Shown here piece after piece: positions 8,788 through 16,546 of a stretch of 33,539 nt of DNA. The position numbers and the translations under genes are program-made. A model generated the notes under the pieces. The model did no database searches and was not told the DNA's origin. It was given only the letters and a program-made list of their open reading frames with translations. The DNA lies in assembly GCA_025360065.1 (NCBI GenBank), contig JANYCX010000004.1, positions 1-33,539 on the forward strand, written 5' to 3'. This DNA comes from Acetobacteraceae bacterium. Lineage in GTDB: Bacteria; Pseudomonadota; Alphaproteobacteria; Acetobacterales; Acetobacteraceae. The first letter of the stretch is position 1. Each line of letters begins with the position of its first letter.

Positions 8788-9078
8788 TCACTGTCCCATC
8801 GCCATCGGCGTTGCAAAACCAAACCGCTCTGCACAAATCGTCAGAAACGCGATTGCAGCCTGGAGCGCTTCTCGTGCGTCCTCCGGAGAAGGCAAAGCGG
8901 TTTCATCCCGAACAATCACCGCAACGTCGTAGTCGCTGTCATCGCGCATCTAGCCGCGTGCCTGCGAACCGAACAGGATCAGCTTTTCCACCCCAGGAAC
9001 AGCATTGGCCACCGAGCGCTTGAAGTCGGCGAGATGGCTAGCCGCATTTGGCGTCAAAATATTAACGGACGGGCTCAT
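8788..9078 (-). pseudogene. nucleotidyltransferase (NTP_transf_2/MNT type), broken by an in-frame TAG
   Basis: Reading leftward from the ATG at 9078, the frame gives 42 codons up to LILFGSQARG, then an amber TAG (8952-8950), then MRDDSDYDVAVIVRDE and on to a TGA at 8788-8790. The family active site is GSxARGx5SDxD. Here GS is at codons 37-38 and SDYD at 48-51, with exactly the canonical spacing, so the stop replaces a single residue without any indel. The catalytic Asp pair (codons 49 and 51) lies beyond the stop. Such minimal nucleotidyltransferases usually pair with HEPN proteins as toxin-antitoxin modules; no intact HEPN gene is visible. The C-terminus after codon 70 looks short or degenerate. 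The reading is clear, but whether it is a fixed mutation or a sequencing error cannot be told here. Confidence 0.8.
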
Positions 9079-9167
9079 GGCACGAAATCTAGCACGAAAC
9101 CTTGGCGTAGCGCAGCTTCATCGAACACGCCCTGCCGCAAAGGTGATACCCCGCACAATTCCGTCAA
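9075..9167 (-). other. 30-codon open frame overlapping Nudix stop and nucleotidyltransferase start (possible gene remnant)
   Basis: A short leftward frame begins with TTG at 9167, overlapping the Nudix stop, and ends in a TGA that overlaps the nucleotidyltransferase ATG as ATGA. It encodes a peptide containing PLRQGVFDEAALRQGFVLDF. The 4-bp stop-start overlap is the style of coupled gene pairs such as two-gene toxin-antitoxin modules, so this may be the 3' end of a deleted upstream partner. Its codons are less GC-ending than those of the core genes. No ribosome site is seen and no family is recognised, so coding status is uncertain. Confidence 0.2.
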
Positions 9168-9787
9168 TCAAAATCCGTCGCCAACCCATCATCCCGCTGA
9201 TGTGCGAACATCCGCAGTAACTGCCCGCGCGTAACCCGATCATGCGACAGATCGTCCGGCAACGCATCCTCGGCGAAAAACGCGATCTCACTGGTTTCCG
9301 ACGACAACGTCGCTACGCCGCCAACGATGTCGCACAGGAAATAATGAACATAAATATGAAACGGCGCCGGCGGATAGCCCTGGCGATTATTGTCGAGGAC
9401 CCCCACCAGCTTGCGCGGTGTGACGATGAAGCCGGTTTCCTCGCGAAACTCTTTGACCACATTTTGCGCCGGCGACAGCCCGACATCGGCCCAGCCTCCC
9501 GGCAAGGTCCAGCGGCCGCCATCGGCGATCTCGCGCACCAGCAACAGCTTACCATCGCGGAAAGCCGCACCGCGAACGCCCGATTTCGGGGTGGCATAGC
9601 CGCGTTCGCCGGCAAAAAGCGCCTCAATCCGGGCCGCGGCGGTGTCACTTCGTGCGGCCATCATCCGGGCGGCAAGGCGCTGCAACTGCTCGTAGCGCTC
9701 CTGATCATAGTGGTTGCTCGCGAATAGCAGACCGTTTTGCGCCGCTGCCTGGATTTCATGCGCCCAAGTGATCCAATCTGGCGTCAC
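9164..9787 (-). CDS. NUDIX hydrolase with N-terminal helical domain
   Basis: A 207-residue Nudix hydrolase that likely cleaves a nucleoside diphosphate linked to another group (ADP-ribose-like or CDP-alcohol). Residues 1-60 form the helical N-terminal domain found before the Nudix fold in a subgroup of pyrophosphatases (DWITWAHEIQAAAQNGL). The Nudix box spans residues 98-120: Gly98, Glu113, Glu116 and Glu117 are present. The first box glutamate is Leu104 and the arginine is Lys112, variation I recall from this subgroup. The PGGWADVG sequence before it fits the same subgroup. The start codon is GTG at 9787, within a GTGA overlap with the era stop, so translation is probably coupled to era. The true substrate is not predictable. 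Confidence 0.88.
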   Translation of the reverse strand: MTPDWITWAHEIQAAAQNGLLFASNHYDQERYEQLQRLAARMMAARSDTAAARIEALFAGERGYATPKSGVRGAAFRDGKLLLVREIADGGRWTLPGGWADVGLSPAQNVVKEFREETGFIVTPRKLVGVLDNNRQGYPPAPFHIYVHYFLCDIVGGVATLSSETSEIAFFAEDALPDDLSHDRVTRGQLLRMFAHQRDDGLATDFD

Positions 9788-10677
9788 GCAGGGTCTTCCA
9801 ACCCGATCGCCCGCAGCCGCGCGCCTTCTTCATCCCAACCCGCACGTTCCTTCACATTGAGGAACAGATGCACATTGCGCTCCAACAGCCCCGATAATTG
9901 CGCGCGGGCCTTGGCACCGATTTCGCGGATGCGCTGGCCACCGGCGCCGATCAGGATCGCCTTGTGGCCGCTGCGACCGACATAAACCGTGGTCTCGATC
10001 CGTACCGAGCCGTCCTTCAATTCCTTGAACGACTCGGTTTCGACCGTGCAGGCGTACGGCACTTCCTCGTGGATTTGCAGGAAAATCTGTTCTCGCACCA
10101 ACTCGGCCGCCAGCAACCGGTCAGGCAGATCGGTCAAATCGTCCTCGGGATACAGGTACGGCCCTTCCGGCACTGCGGCCGCCAGCGCGTCAAGCATCGG
10201 CTTCACGCCATCGCCATTGCTGGCCGACACCATGAAGGTTTCCTCAAAGCTCAATTCCGCGTTCAGCGCCGCCACCAACGGCAATAGCCGCGGCGGTGGC
10301 ACCAGGTCGGACTTGTTGAGCACCAGCCAAAGCCGCCGCCCACCGCCTTTAAGCCCGTCAACCACCGACCGCACGCCTGCGGTAAAGCCGGCTTTCGAGT
10401 CGACCAGCAGCAGCACCATGTCGGCGTCCTGCGCCCCGGTCCAGGCGGCGGCGACCATGGCGCGGTCGAGCTTGCGGCGTGGCGTGAAGATGCCGGGCGT
10501 ATCGACCAGCAGCAATTGTGACTGCTCATGCATCGTGATGCCGAGCACGCGAAAGCGCGTGGTTTGCGCTTTCGGCGATACGATCGATAATTTTGTCCCG
10601 GTCAACCGGTTCAGCAAAGTGGATTTACCGGCATTCGGGGCGCCAACCAGGGCGACGAAGCCGCAGCGTGTGGTCAT
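9784..10677 (-). CDS. era: GTPase Era
   Basis: A 297-residue Era, a GTP-dependent 16S rRNA-binding factor for small-subunit assembly. The G1 loop is GAPNAGKS (12-19), switch G3 DTPG at 59-62, G4 NKSD at 121-124, and the G5 region MVSASNGDGV. The C-terminal KH domain includes YVGRSGHKAILIGAGGQRI and the conserved end VKERAGWDE. NKSD is at the G4 position where NKxD is required, so guanine specificity is kept. The ATG at 10677 overlaps the rnc stop as ATGA, and its own stop overlaps the Nudix GTG. The rnc-era coupling is widespread in bacteria and supports a joint role in rRNA processing and ribosome assembly. Confidence 0.97.
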   Translation of the reverse strand: MTTRCGFVALVGAPNAGKSTLLNRLTGTKLSIVSPKAQTTRFRVLGITMHEQSQLLLVDTPGIFTPRRKLDRAMVAAAWTGAQDADMVLLLVDSKAGFTAGVRSVVDGLKGGGRRLWLVLNKSDLVPPPRLLPLVAALNAELSFEETFMVSASNGDGVKPMLDALAAAVPEGPYLYPEDDLTDLPDRLLAAELVREQIFLQIHEEVPYACTVETESFKELKDGSVRIETTVYVGRSGHKAILIGAGGQRIREIGAKARAQLSGLLERNVHLFLNVKERAGWDEEGARLRAIGLEDPA

Positions 10678-11366
10678 AGTTTCAATTTTCCCAGCAGATC
10701 AACGGCCGCCATCATCTCAGCAGCCCGCTTGGTGCCTGCAACACCTTGCGCCGTCTTCTCGGCGACAGTAACAGAAATCACGAAATTTGGCGCGTGCGGC
10801 GGACCATCGCGGGTTACCACGACATAATTGGGCAGCGGAAAGCCGCGCCCCTGCGCCCATTCCTGCAACGCGGTCTTGGCATCCTTGGGCGGCCGCTTCT
10901 GGCCTTCCATGGCTGACAGAAACGCGCGGCGGACGAAAATCCGTGCCACCGCGATCCCGCCATCAAGATAAAGTGCGCCAATCATCGCCTCGGTCGCATC
11001 CGCCAACACGGTCGCGAGCTTGCGGACCCCGGCACGCGCCTCGCCATCCGACACATTGAGCACGGCCGATAGCCCTTCGGCCTCGGCGATCTCGGCAAGT
11101 ACCGGCTGGGACACCAGCAAGGCAAGCCGCCGACCCAACGCACCTTCCTGCTCGCCCGGAAACCTTTCCGCCAACCATTCCGCGACCAGCAGGCCAAGAA
11201 CCCGGTCGCCGATGAATTCAAGCCGTTCGTTTGACGCGACGGCCGGGGTACGGCGTCCACCCACTGTGGATGCGGACCGGTGGGTCAAGGCTTCGCGGAG
11301 CAACTCCGGACGGGCAAAATGATGGCCAAGAATGGCTTCAGCAGAGGCTTCGGCGGGAACGATCAC
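10674..11366 (-). CDS. rnc: ribonuclease III
   Basis: A 230-residue RNase III that cleaves double-stranded RNA, including rRNA precursors. The signature NERLEFIGDRVLGL is at 46-59 (Glu50 and Asp54 are metal ligands), and the second metal pair lies in DATEAMIGALYLDGG (Asp123, Glu126). A double-stranded-RNA-binding domain follows from DAKTALQEWAQGRG to the end. The start is GTG at 11366, overlapping the lepB stop as GTGA, so it depends on lepB translation. Order lepB-rnc-era is the classic arrangement. Confidence 0.96.
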   Translation of the reverse strand: MIVPAEASAEAILGHHFARPELLREALTHRSASTVGGRRTPAVASNERLEFIGDRVLGLLVAEWLAERFPGEQEGALGRRLALLVSQPVLAEIAEAEGLSAVLNVSDGEARAGVRKLATVLADATEAMIGALYLDGGIAVARIFVRRAFLSAMEGQKRPPKDAKTALQEWAQGRGFPLPNYVVVTRDGPPHAPNFVISVTVAEKTAQGVAGTKRAAEMMAAVDLLGKLKL

Positions 11367-12133
11367 CTGATACCCGTGAACAAACGCGACCAGCGAATTT
11401 CAAACGGCCATTCCCAAACCTGCCACCACGGCGAAGTGAGGTCGATCGACAGCCAGACGAATTCTGCCCGACCGACCAGATTTTCGATCGGCACGAACCC
11501 AACGCCACCGCCGGGATCGCGACTATCGGATGAATTATCGCGGTTATCCCCCATCGCGAAAAAATGCCCCGGTGGCACGTCGAACTCGATCGTGTCGTTC
11601 AGGCCACCGCGTTCATACATTTTCTGGATCGTGTGATCGCGGCCAGCCGGGTTGCCTTCCAACGGCAAGGTTTCGTTGTAGCGTTTCACCGCAATCGATA
11701 TCGCGGACTCACTGGTGAGATATTCCCCGCTCGGCCGGCGCGCCACCTGCTTGCGGTTGATAAACAACTGGCCGCCCTGCATTTGCACCTTATCGCCCGG
11801 CAAGCCGACGATGCGCTTGATGTAGTCGGTCGAATTGTCTCGTGGCAACTTGAACACCACCACATCGCCGCGTTTGGGCATGCTGCCGAAAATCCGGCCC
11901 GAGAACAAAGGCGGCGATAACGGCATCGAATAGCGCGAATAGCCGTAGCTATATTTCGACACGAACAGATAATCGCCGACCAGAAGCGTGGGCTCCATCG
12001 ACCCGGATGGGATGGTGAACGGCTCAAACGCGACTGTCCGCACCGCCAGAGCGATCAGGACCGCGTAGACGACCGTCTTGATATTCTCGACCAGACCGCC
12101 CGAAGGCCGTCTTGCCATGCTGCTATTGGCCAT
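11363..12133 (-). CDS. lepB: signal peptidase I
   Basis: Type I signal peptidase that removes signal peptides at the outer face of the inner membrane. With the ATG at 12133 it has 256 residues. One membrane segment (about 18-36, TVVYAVLIALAVRTVAF) is followed by box B IPSGSMEPTL with nucleophile Ser45, the general base Lys95 in GDVVVFKLP, box D DYIKRIVGLPGD and box E MGDNRDNSSDSR. The frame stays open upstream to a TTG at 12208, but the added residues have no ribosome site and no family match. A further ATG lies at 12118. The gap to acpS upstream is about 100 bp, the loosest junction in this otherwise coupled cluster, so a separate promoter is possible. Confidence 0.95.
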   Translation of the reverse strand: MANSSMARRPSGGLVENIKTVVYAVLIALAVRTVAFEPFTIPSGSMEPTLLVGDYLFVSKYSYGYSRYSMPLSPPLFSGRIFGSMPKRGDVVVFKLPRDNSTDYIKRIVGLPGDKVQMQGGQLFINRKQVARRPSGEYLTSESAISIAVKRYNETLPLEGNPAGRDHTIQKMYERGGLNDTIEFDVPPGHFFAMGDNRDNSSDSRDPGGGVGFVPIENLVGRAEFVWLSIDLTSPWWQVWEWPFEIRWSRLFTGIR

Positions 12134-12232
12134 ATGGAATATTTGTCCGCCTGATTGGGCACGAATGCGCCGCGGCGCCTTCAAGCGCGCAGCATTGCCC
12201 GCTGTCAAGCCAAAGCGGCGTGGGTGTGTCGG

Positions 12233-12637
12233 TCATGCCGGCACCGCGGAGATGATCACCTGGGCATAGGCATAGGGGTATTCGTCGGTCATCGTCAGAT
12301 CAACCTGGGCCCGCATGCCAGCAGGGGTCAGCTGCACCAGCCGCAAGGCTGCCCCGCCATGCAGTTCCAGCGTCGGTTTTCCACCCCGTAAATTGACCAC
12401 GCGGAGGTCGGACATGAAAACACCGCGTGCAAAGCCGGTGCCGAGCGCCTTGGCACAGGCCTCCTTCGCGGCAAAGCGTTTGGCATAGGTCCCTGCCCGG
12501 GCCTGACCGTTGCGGCGGTCCGCTTTGGCACGTTCAACCTCGCTGAACACCCGCAAAAGGAAGCGATCACCGAAGCGTTCCATGGAGTGCTCAATACGGC
12601 GGATGTCGCAAATGTCAGACCCCAGTCCCAAAATCAT
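12233..12637 (-). CDS. acpS: holo-[acyl-carrier-protein] synthase
   Basis: A 134-residue AcpS that moves 4'-phosphopantetheine from CoA to a serine of acyl carrier protein. Conserved features are GLGSDICDI with metal ligand Asp8, and [15 protein letters not shown] with Glu59. The C-terminal [14 protein letters not shown] fits the family end. The ATG at 12637 overlaps the stop of the upstream protease gene as ATGA. In many proteobacteria pdxJ precedes acpS; here a periplasmic serine protease gene takes that position. Confidence 0.95.
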   Translation of the reverse strand: MILGLGSDICDIRRIEHSMERFGDRFLLRVFSEVERAKADRRNGQARAGTYAKRFAAKEACAKALGTGFARGVFMSDLRVVNLRGGKPTLELHGGAALRLVQLTPAGMRAQVDLTMTDEYPYAYAQVIISAVPA

Positions 12638-14034
12638 GCCGACGGCAACGCCACCCAGCGCTCCCCGCCACTGCCGTGAATGAGCAGCAGCAGCCTGGTG
12701 GTACGGCCGCGCCGCGCCTCGTCGATGCGCACCCAGAATTCGCGCACCGAACCGATCGATTGTTTGCCCACCCGGACGATGACATCGCCCGACAGCATCC
12801 CTTGCTCAGCCGCCTTGCTGTTGGGGTCAACCGACAAAACCACCACACCAAGCTGGTCGGAAGCCAGGGCGAATTTGGCACGCAGCTCCTCGGTGATCGA
12901 CGACAGGTTCAACCCCATATCCGCCGGCTCGACATAGGCATCCGACGTTGCCGATACTGCGGCCACCAAAGCTGCAAGCTTGGCACCTTGTTCCACATCA
13001 TCGGCGTTTTCTTCAACCATCACCTTGAGCGCTATCCGCGCCCCGTCCCGCCAAATCAGGATCGGCACCACATCGCCAACCGGGGTGCCACCAATGGCGC
13101 GGTTGAAGCCACGCACATCCTTGATATCGTTGCCGTCAACGCTGAGGATCACATCACCGAGCTGAAAACTGACCTTCAAGCCAGGCTTGTCGTCGCGGAT
13201 CGAGGTTACCATCACCCCAGCCGGCCGCGGCAAGCGCACCGCATCGGCAATCGCCGGGGTCACGGTTTGGGTGGACAGACCAATCCAGCCCGGCCGGATG
13301 CGGCCGAACTGACGGAGCCGATCGATGACGAATTGCGCGTCATTGGCGGGCAGCGAAAATCCGATCCCGATCGATCCGGATGACCCTGACGCGGTGAGGA
13401 TGGCGGTGTTCACCCCGATCACCTCACCGGCCAGATTGAACAGCGGGCCACCCGAATTACCCTGATTTATCGACGCATCAGTTTGGATATAATCATCATA
13501 AAGGCTCGATTTGATGTCGCGTTGCAACGCGCTGACGATCCCCGCCGTCACCGAACTGCCATAGCCGAGCGGGTTGCCGATCGCGATCACCGGATTGCCC
13601 TGACGCAGTTTATCGCTATTGCCCCAGGTTACCGCGGGTAAGGGATGCTCGGGATAGACCCGCAGCAACGCCAGATCGGCGCCCGACGCAACCGCGATCA
13701 GCGAGGCGCCCAAAATGCGTCCGTCATGCAGGGTCACGGTGATCTCAACAGCGCCCTCAATCACATGCCGGTTGGTGGCAATCACCCCGTTCGGATCAAT
13801 GACAAACCCCGAACCCAGGCTTTTGCGGCGGCCGGTGCTTGATGACGGGCCGGCATCCTTACCGACTGTATCGGTGCGAATGGTGGAGATATTCACCACG
13901 CTGGGGAGCAGGCTTGCCACCAGATCTGACAAATCTGCGGTCTGCGCGGCAAAGGCTGGGGCCGGCATGGCCAGGACAGGCAGCATGACCAGCATGACAG
14001 AAAGCCGACGGGCGCATTCAACGATAGATCGCAT
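12634..14034 (-). CDS. DegP/DegQ-like periplasmic serine endoprotease (S1C, two PDZ domains)
   Basis: A trypsin-like HtrA-family protease of 466 residues, likely a periplasmic quality-control protease or chaperone. A signal peptide covers residues 1-29 (cleavage after AFA). The catalytic triad is His90 (TNRHVI), Asp120 (GADLALL) and Ser194 (QGNSGGPLF). Two PDZ domains follow, about 265-350 and 375-460. I choose the ATG at 14034, which has AGGAG 9 nt upstream and starts directly with the signal peptide; a GTG at 14055 and ATG at 14052 add seven residues. It is separated from the upstream repeat-peptide gene by a terminator, and its stop overlaps acpS. Length matches DegP/DegQ, although the sensor-loop region is short (INQGNSGGP with no long LA loop). 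Confidence 0.92.
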   Translation of the reverse strand: MRSIVECARRLSVMLVMLPVLAMPAPAFAAQTADLSDLVASLLPSVVNISTIRTDTVGKDAGPSSSTGRRKSLGSGFVIDPNGVIATNRHVIEGAVEITVTLHDGRILGASLIAVASGADLALLRVYPEHPLPAVTWGNSDKLRQGNPVIAIGNPLGYGSSVTAGIVSALQRDIKSSLYDDYIQTDASINQGNSGGPLFNLAGEVIGVNTAILTASGSSGSIGIGFSLPANDAQFVIDRLRQFGRIRPGWIGLSTQTVTPAIADAVRLPRPAGVMVTSIRDDKPGLKVSFQLGDVILSVDGNDIKDVRGFNRAIGGTPVGDVVPILIWRDGARIALKVMVEENADDVEQGAKLAALVAAVSATSDAYVEPADMGLNLSSITEELRAKFALASDQLGVVVLSVDPNSKAAEQGMLSGDVIVRVGKQSIGSVREFWVRIDEARRGRTTRLLLLIHGSGGERWVALPSA

Positions 14035-14060
14035 TATCTGGAACTCCTGCATCACGGGGC

Positions 14061-14089
14061 AAGATGTGCCGGGACCGGACTATGAACAA
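14061..14089 (-). promoter_or_regulatory. candidate promoter for the DegP-like gene
   Basis: On the leftward strand a TTGTTC box (14089-14084) and a CATCTT box (14066-14061) are separated by 17 nt, about 27 nt before the chosen start codon. It lies just after the terminator of the preceding gene, which requires a new transcription start here. The -10 match is weak. Confidence 0.3.
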
Positions 14090-14102
14090 GACGCCGTCGC
14101 CC

Positions 14103-14140
14103 AAAAAAGCAACGCGGCGTCGGAGAGTTCCAACGCCGCG
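14103..14140 (-). terminator. rho-independent terminator of the repeat-peptide gene
   Basis: An 8-bp perfect stem CGCGGCGT/ACGCCGCG (14113-14120 with 14133-14140) encloses a 12-nt loop and is followed on the leftward strand by TTGC and six T (14108-14103). It lies 45 bp after the small secreted peptide gene and isolates it from the protease gene. Confidence 0.85.
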
Positions 14141-14184
14141 CTAAAAGCTAATTTGGATGGGGGAACCCCAGCCGAGATCCGCCG

Positions 14185-14430
14185 TTACGGGCTGACCTTA
14201 CCTGTGGTGCCGGAAGCAGCCGGGCGCACCGCATTGTTGCCGTCGCTGTTGGCCGGGCGCACCGCGTTGTTGCCGTCGGACGAAGCCGGGCGAACCGCGT
14301 TGTTGCCGTCTGAAGCCGCAGGGCGAACGGCATTATTGCCATCGGACGCAGCGGGCTTGGTAACTTGGGCGTAAGCGCCGCCGATGGTCAGTGCCAGTGT
14401 CGCCACAGCCAACAAAGTGATCTTGCGCAT
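14185..14430 (-). CDS. small secreted protein with 11-residue tandem repeats
   Basis: An 81-residue protein that I do not assign to a family. Residues 1-21 form a clear signal peptide (MRKITLLAVATLALTIGGAYA, cleavage before Gln22). The mature part is four 11-residue repeats of (K/R)PAxSDGNNAV at 25-35, 36-46, 47-57 and 58-68, then a partial fifth copy and GTTGKVSP. The ATG at 14430 has AGGAG 7 nt upstream; upstream in-frame codons add only a leader without a ribosome site. A strong terminator follows, so it is probably a monocistronic, possibly well-expressed gene. Short Asp-Gly-Asn-Asn turns could bind a metal ion or form a repetitive extracellular segment; this is speculation. It is likely periplasmic or secreted. 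Confidence 0.75.
   Translation of the reverse strand: MRKITLLAVATLALTIGGAYAQVTKPAASDGNNAVRPAASDGNNAVRPASSDGNNAVRPANSDGNNAVRPAASGTTGKVSP
14227..14358 (-). repeat. four 33-bp coding tandem repeats
   Basis: Four consecutive 33-bp units encode the 11-residue repeats of the small secreted protein. The units differ mostly at synonymous positions (GAT/GAC, AAT/AAC, GCC/GCG, GTT/GTG), while the peptide varies only at its first and fourth residues. Confidence 0.9.
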
Positions 14431-14678
14431 TTTACTCTCCTGTTCTGTCGCCGACTGTTCCACCACTCCGCCAGGGCGCGCCAGCGACAAGCGTTAATGC
14501 ATTCGTGAAGTCCACATTTTCAGACCGTTACCGGCTGGTGCGTTCCACGCTGCTATACCACAGATACGCAACCGTCTCGCACGCAGATGCAGGTCGAATT
14601 GAAAATTCAAAACTTCCACCCACGGTTTACATAGGATTTATGTTCGAGGCGACATCGCCCCCATTCTGCCGGTTCAGA

Positions 14679-15284
14679 TCAATCCACATCCTGCTGATCG
14701 GTGGATGCATCGTTCTGGTTTAGCCGCGCCGGCAACCGCACCGGCCGCGGCTCCATCTGGCGCCGGGTAAATTCGGGCGCAATCTCCGCAAGCTCCAGGA
14801 ACTGGTCGGCCTGGCGACGCAGTTCGTCCGCCACCATCGGCGGCGAGGTGCGGATCGATGACGCGACCGAGACCCGGACACCCTTACGCTGGACCGCTTC
14901 AATCAAGCGGCGAAAATCCGAGTCGCCACTGAACAAAACCACGTGATCCAACCGATCGGCGAGCTCCAGCATATCGACCGCAAGTTCGATATCCATATTC
15001 CCCTTGACCCGACGGCGCCCGGTCGCATCGGTGAATTCCTTGGCGGCCTTGGTAACCAGCGTGTAGCCGTTATATGCCAGCCAATCGGTCAATGGCTTCA
15101 GCGGCGAATATTCCTCGGTTTCCAGCACCGCAGAATAATAATACGCGCGGATGACATTGGTTTTCTTGCGGAAATATTCCAGCAGGTTGCGGTAATCGAC
15201 ATCAAACCCGAGGTTGCGCGACGTCGTGTAAAGATTGGCGCCATCAATGAAAAGCGCCGTGCGCTCGTTCGGAAAAAAATTCAT
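14679..15284 (-). CDS. NYN domain-containing protein (LabA/DUF88-type)
   Basis: A 201-residue NYN-domain protein, a PIN-like fold of predicted Mg-dependent ribonucleases. Acidic active-site motifs are FIDGANLY near the N-terminus, KGNMDIELAVDM in the middle, and LFSGDSDFRRLI. The spacing matches LabA/DUF88 proteins, found widely in alphaproteobacteria as single-domain proteins. A charged tail (MEPRPVRLPARLNQND) follows the domain. I use the ATG at 15284, after AAGG about 9 nt upstream; the frame upstream is open but lacks family match. It is divergent from folK across a 180-bp region. The RNA target is unknown. Confidence 0.88.
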   Translation of the reverse strand: MNFFPNERTALFIDGANLYTTSRNLGFDVDYRNLLEYFRKKTNVIRAYYYSAVLETEEYSPLKPLTDWLAYNGYTLVTKAAKEFTDATGRRRVKGNMDIELAVDMLELADRLDHVVLFSGDSDFRRLIEAVQRKGVRVSVASSIRTSPPMVADELRRQADQFLELAEIAPEFTRRQMEPRPVRLPARLNQNDASTDQQDVD

Positions 15285-15373
15285 GAAGCCAAGCCTTTCA
15301 ACAGTACCAGTTATCAAATAAACGGCCCACTTGTAATAGGCGTCGGCGCGGGCAGTTTCACCCGCGCGACATC

Positions 15374-15382
15374 TTATCCACA
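15374..15382 (+). promoter_or_regulatory. DnaA-box-like 9-mer
   Basis: TTATCCACA, an exact match to the strong E. coli DnaA box consensus, lies in the intergenic region between the divergent NYN and folK genes. One box alone can occur by chance; near-variants TTATCTAAT and TTTATCCGC follow within 45 bp. Confidence 0.3.
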
Positions 15383-15463
15383 CGGCAGCGACGGGAGGGT
15401 GTTATCTAATGTTTTTATCCGCCTCTGGTGTCAAGAGACCCATCGCTAAACAGGCGCGAAATA

Positions 15464-15970
15464 GTGACCCAATCCACAACCTTTCCGGTTATCATCGCGA
15501 TCGGCAGCAACCTGACCGATGCGTGGGGGCACGGCCCACGCGCACTTTGCCGGGCTGCAATCGAAGCGCTGCGTGGCTTGCACGGTCTTCGCCTGGTTGC
15601 CGTATCGCGCTGGTATCGCAGCCCTGCCTGGCCGCCCTCAGACCAACCCGACTATATCAACGGCGCAGTGCTGATGGACGGGAGTGTCGCCCCAGCCTGG
15701 CTGCTCGGGCAATTGCACATAATCGAAGCCCAGGCCGGCCGCCGGCGCAGCATTGTCAACGCCGCAAGACCGCTCGATCTCGACATCATCGATATGGCTG
15801 GGCTGATACGACCATCCCCCGATCCGGTTCTGCCCCATCCCCGCGCCCATTTGCGCAGTTTCGTGCTCCGTCCGATCGCCGACATCCTGCCGACCTGGCG
15901 GCATCCGAGTCTGGGCACCTCGACGGCAGATCTTCTGGCCCCCCTGGCTGATGACACAACCCTCGCCTGA
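15464..15970 (+). CDS. folK: 2-amino-4-hydroxy-6-hydroxymethyldihydropteridine pyrophosphokinase
   Basis: HPPK, which moves pyrophosphate from ATP to 6-hydroxymethyl-7,8-dihydropterin in folate synthesis. The N-terminal IAIGSNL (11-17), the substrate loop SPAWPPSDQPDYINGAV, the Mg-binding Asp105 and Asp107 in ARPLDLDIID, and LPHPRAHLRSFVLRP are all present in 168 residues. I start at the GTG at 15464, which gives a normal N-terminus; another GTG at 15428 would add 12 residues. There is no ATG option, and the ribosome site (AGGCG) is weak. It lies upstream of rpoZ-rsh without an evident terminator. Confidence 0.94.
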   Translation: MTQSTTFPVIIAIGSNLTDAWGHGPRALCRAAIEALRGLHGLRLVAVSRWYRSPAWPPSDQPDYINGAVLMDGSVAPAWLLGQLHIIEAQAGRRRSIVNAARPLDLDIIDMAGLIRPSPDPVLPHPRAHLRSFVLRPIADILPTWRHPSLGTSTADLLAPLADDTTLA

Positions 15971-16041
15971 GCCCGCGTGCAGCGCAGCATCGCGCCTTGC
16001 TTTTCCATGCCAGTCAGCCTAGGTAGCGGGTTCAGTCGATG

Positions 16042-16070
16042 TTTACCCGTGTTTATGGGTCGGTTCTTAT
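16042..16070 (+). promoter_or_regulatory. candidate promoter for rpoZ-rsh
   Basis: TTTACC (16042-16047) and TCTTAT (16065-16070) are separated by 17 nt, 25 nt before the rpoZ start. The surrounding DNA is AT-richer than the genes. The box matches are partial. Confidence 0.3.
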
Positions 16071-16095
16071 TGTCTTTTTGCCGGAGTTTGTTTGT

Positions 16096-16503
16096 ATGGC
16101 GCGCGTCACCGTTGAAGATTGCGTCGAACGCATTCCAAACCGCTTTCAGCTCGTCCTGCTGGCCGCCCAGCGTGCCCGTAACCTGAGCCGCGGCGAAGAA
16201 ATGACCATCGACCGCGACAATGACAAGAACCCGGTGGTGGCACTGCGCGAAATCGCCGAGCAGACGATTTCGGTTGAAAAGCTCGAACTCGATTTGGTTA
16301 AATCGCTTGGCCGCGCCCCGGAACCGGAACCAGCGGACGAAGAAGTGCTCGATCTGATCCCGACCGATCAGAACATTTTCGGCTTGCAGGATATCAGCAA
16401 CGACGAAGAAGCCATGGCACTGCCCGAACTGACTGACGAATTCTCCCCGGCTGAACTCGAATCCGCCATCGAGGCGGAGCTTGCCGGCCGCCGCCGCCGC
16501 TAA
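16096..16503 (+). CDS. rpoZ: DNA-directed RNA polymerase subunit omega
   Basis: The omega subunit, which binds the beta-prime C-terminus and aids RNA polymerase assembly. [20 protein letters not shown] and the [23 protein letters not shown] segments are diagnostic. The protein has 135 residues; an acidic tail rich in Glu and Asp extends beyond the omega core, as in other alphaproteobacteria. The ATG at 16096 has GGAG 9 nt upstream; the open frame before it is not conserved. rsh follows 43 bp downstream, a pairing known from many proteobacteria. Confidence 0.96.
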   Translation: MARVTVEDCVERIPNRFQLVLLAAQRARNLSRGEEMTIDRDNDKNPVVALREIAEQTISVEKLELDLVKSLGRAPEPEPADEEVLDLIPTDQNIFGLQDISNDEEAMALPELTDEFSPAELESAIEAELAGRRRR

Positions 16504-16546
16504 ACTGATCCCCTCCGCCCCATCCAGCGCCGGGGCTGGCGGTGCG

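Noticed and set aside
12134-12208. Longer signal peptidase start at TTG 12208
   Set aside because: No ribosome site is visible, and the extra residues are charged and unlike the family N-terminus; the ATG at 12133 directly precedes the membrane segment.
14211-14365. CRISPR array at the 33-bp repeats
   Set aside because: The repeats are directly adjacent without spacers, lie in frame within a signal-peptide protein, and vary at silent positions.
14595-14612. AT-rich palindrome GAATT-GAA-AATTC as a regulatory site
   Set aside because: It is a single short occurrence, over 160 bp from the nearest start codon, with no T-run or second copy.
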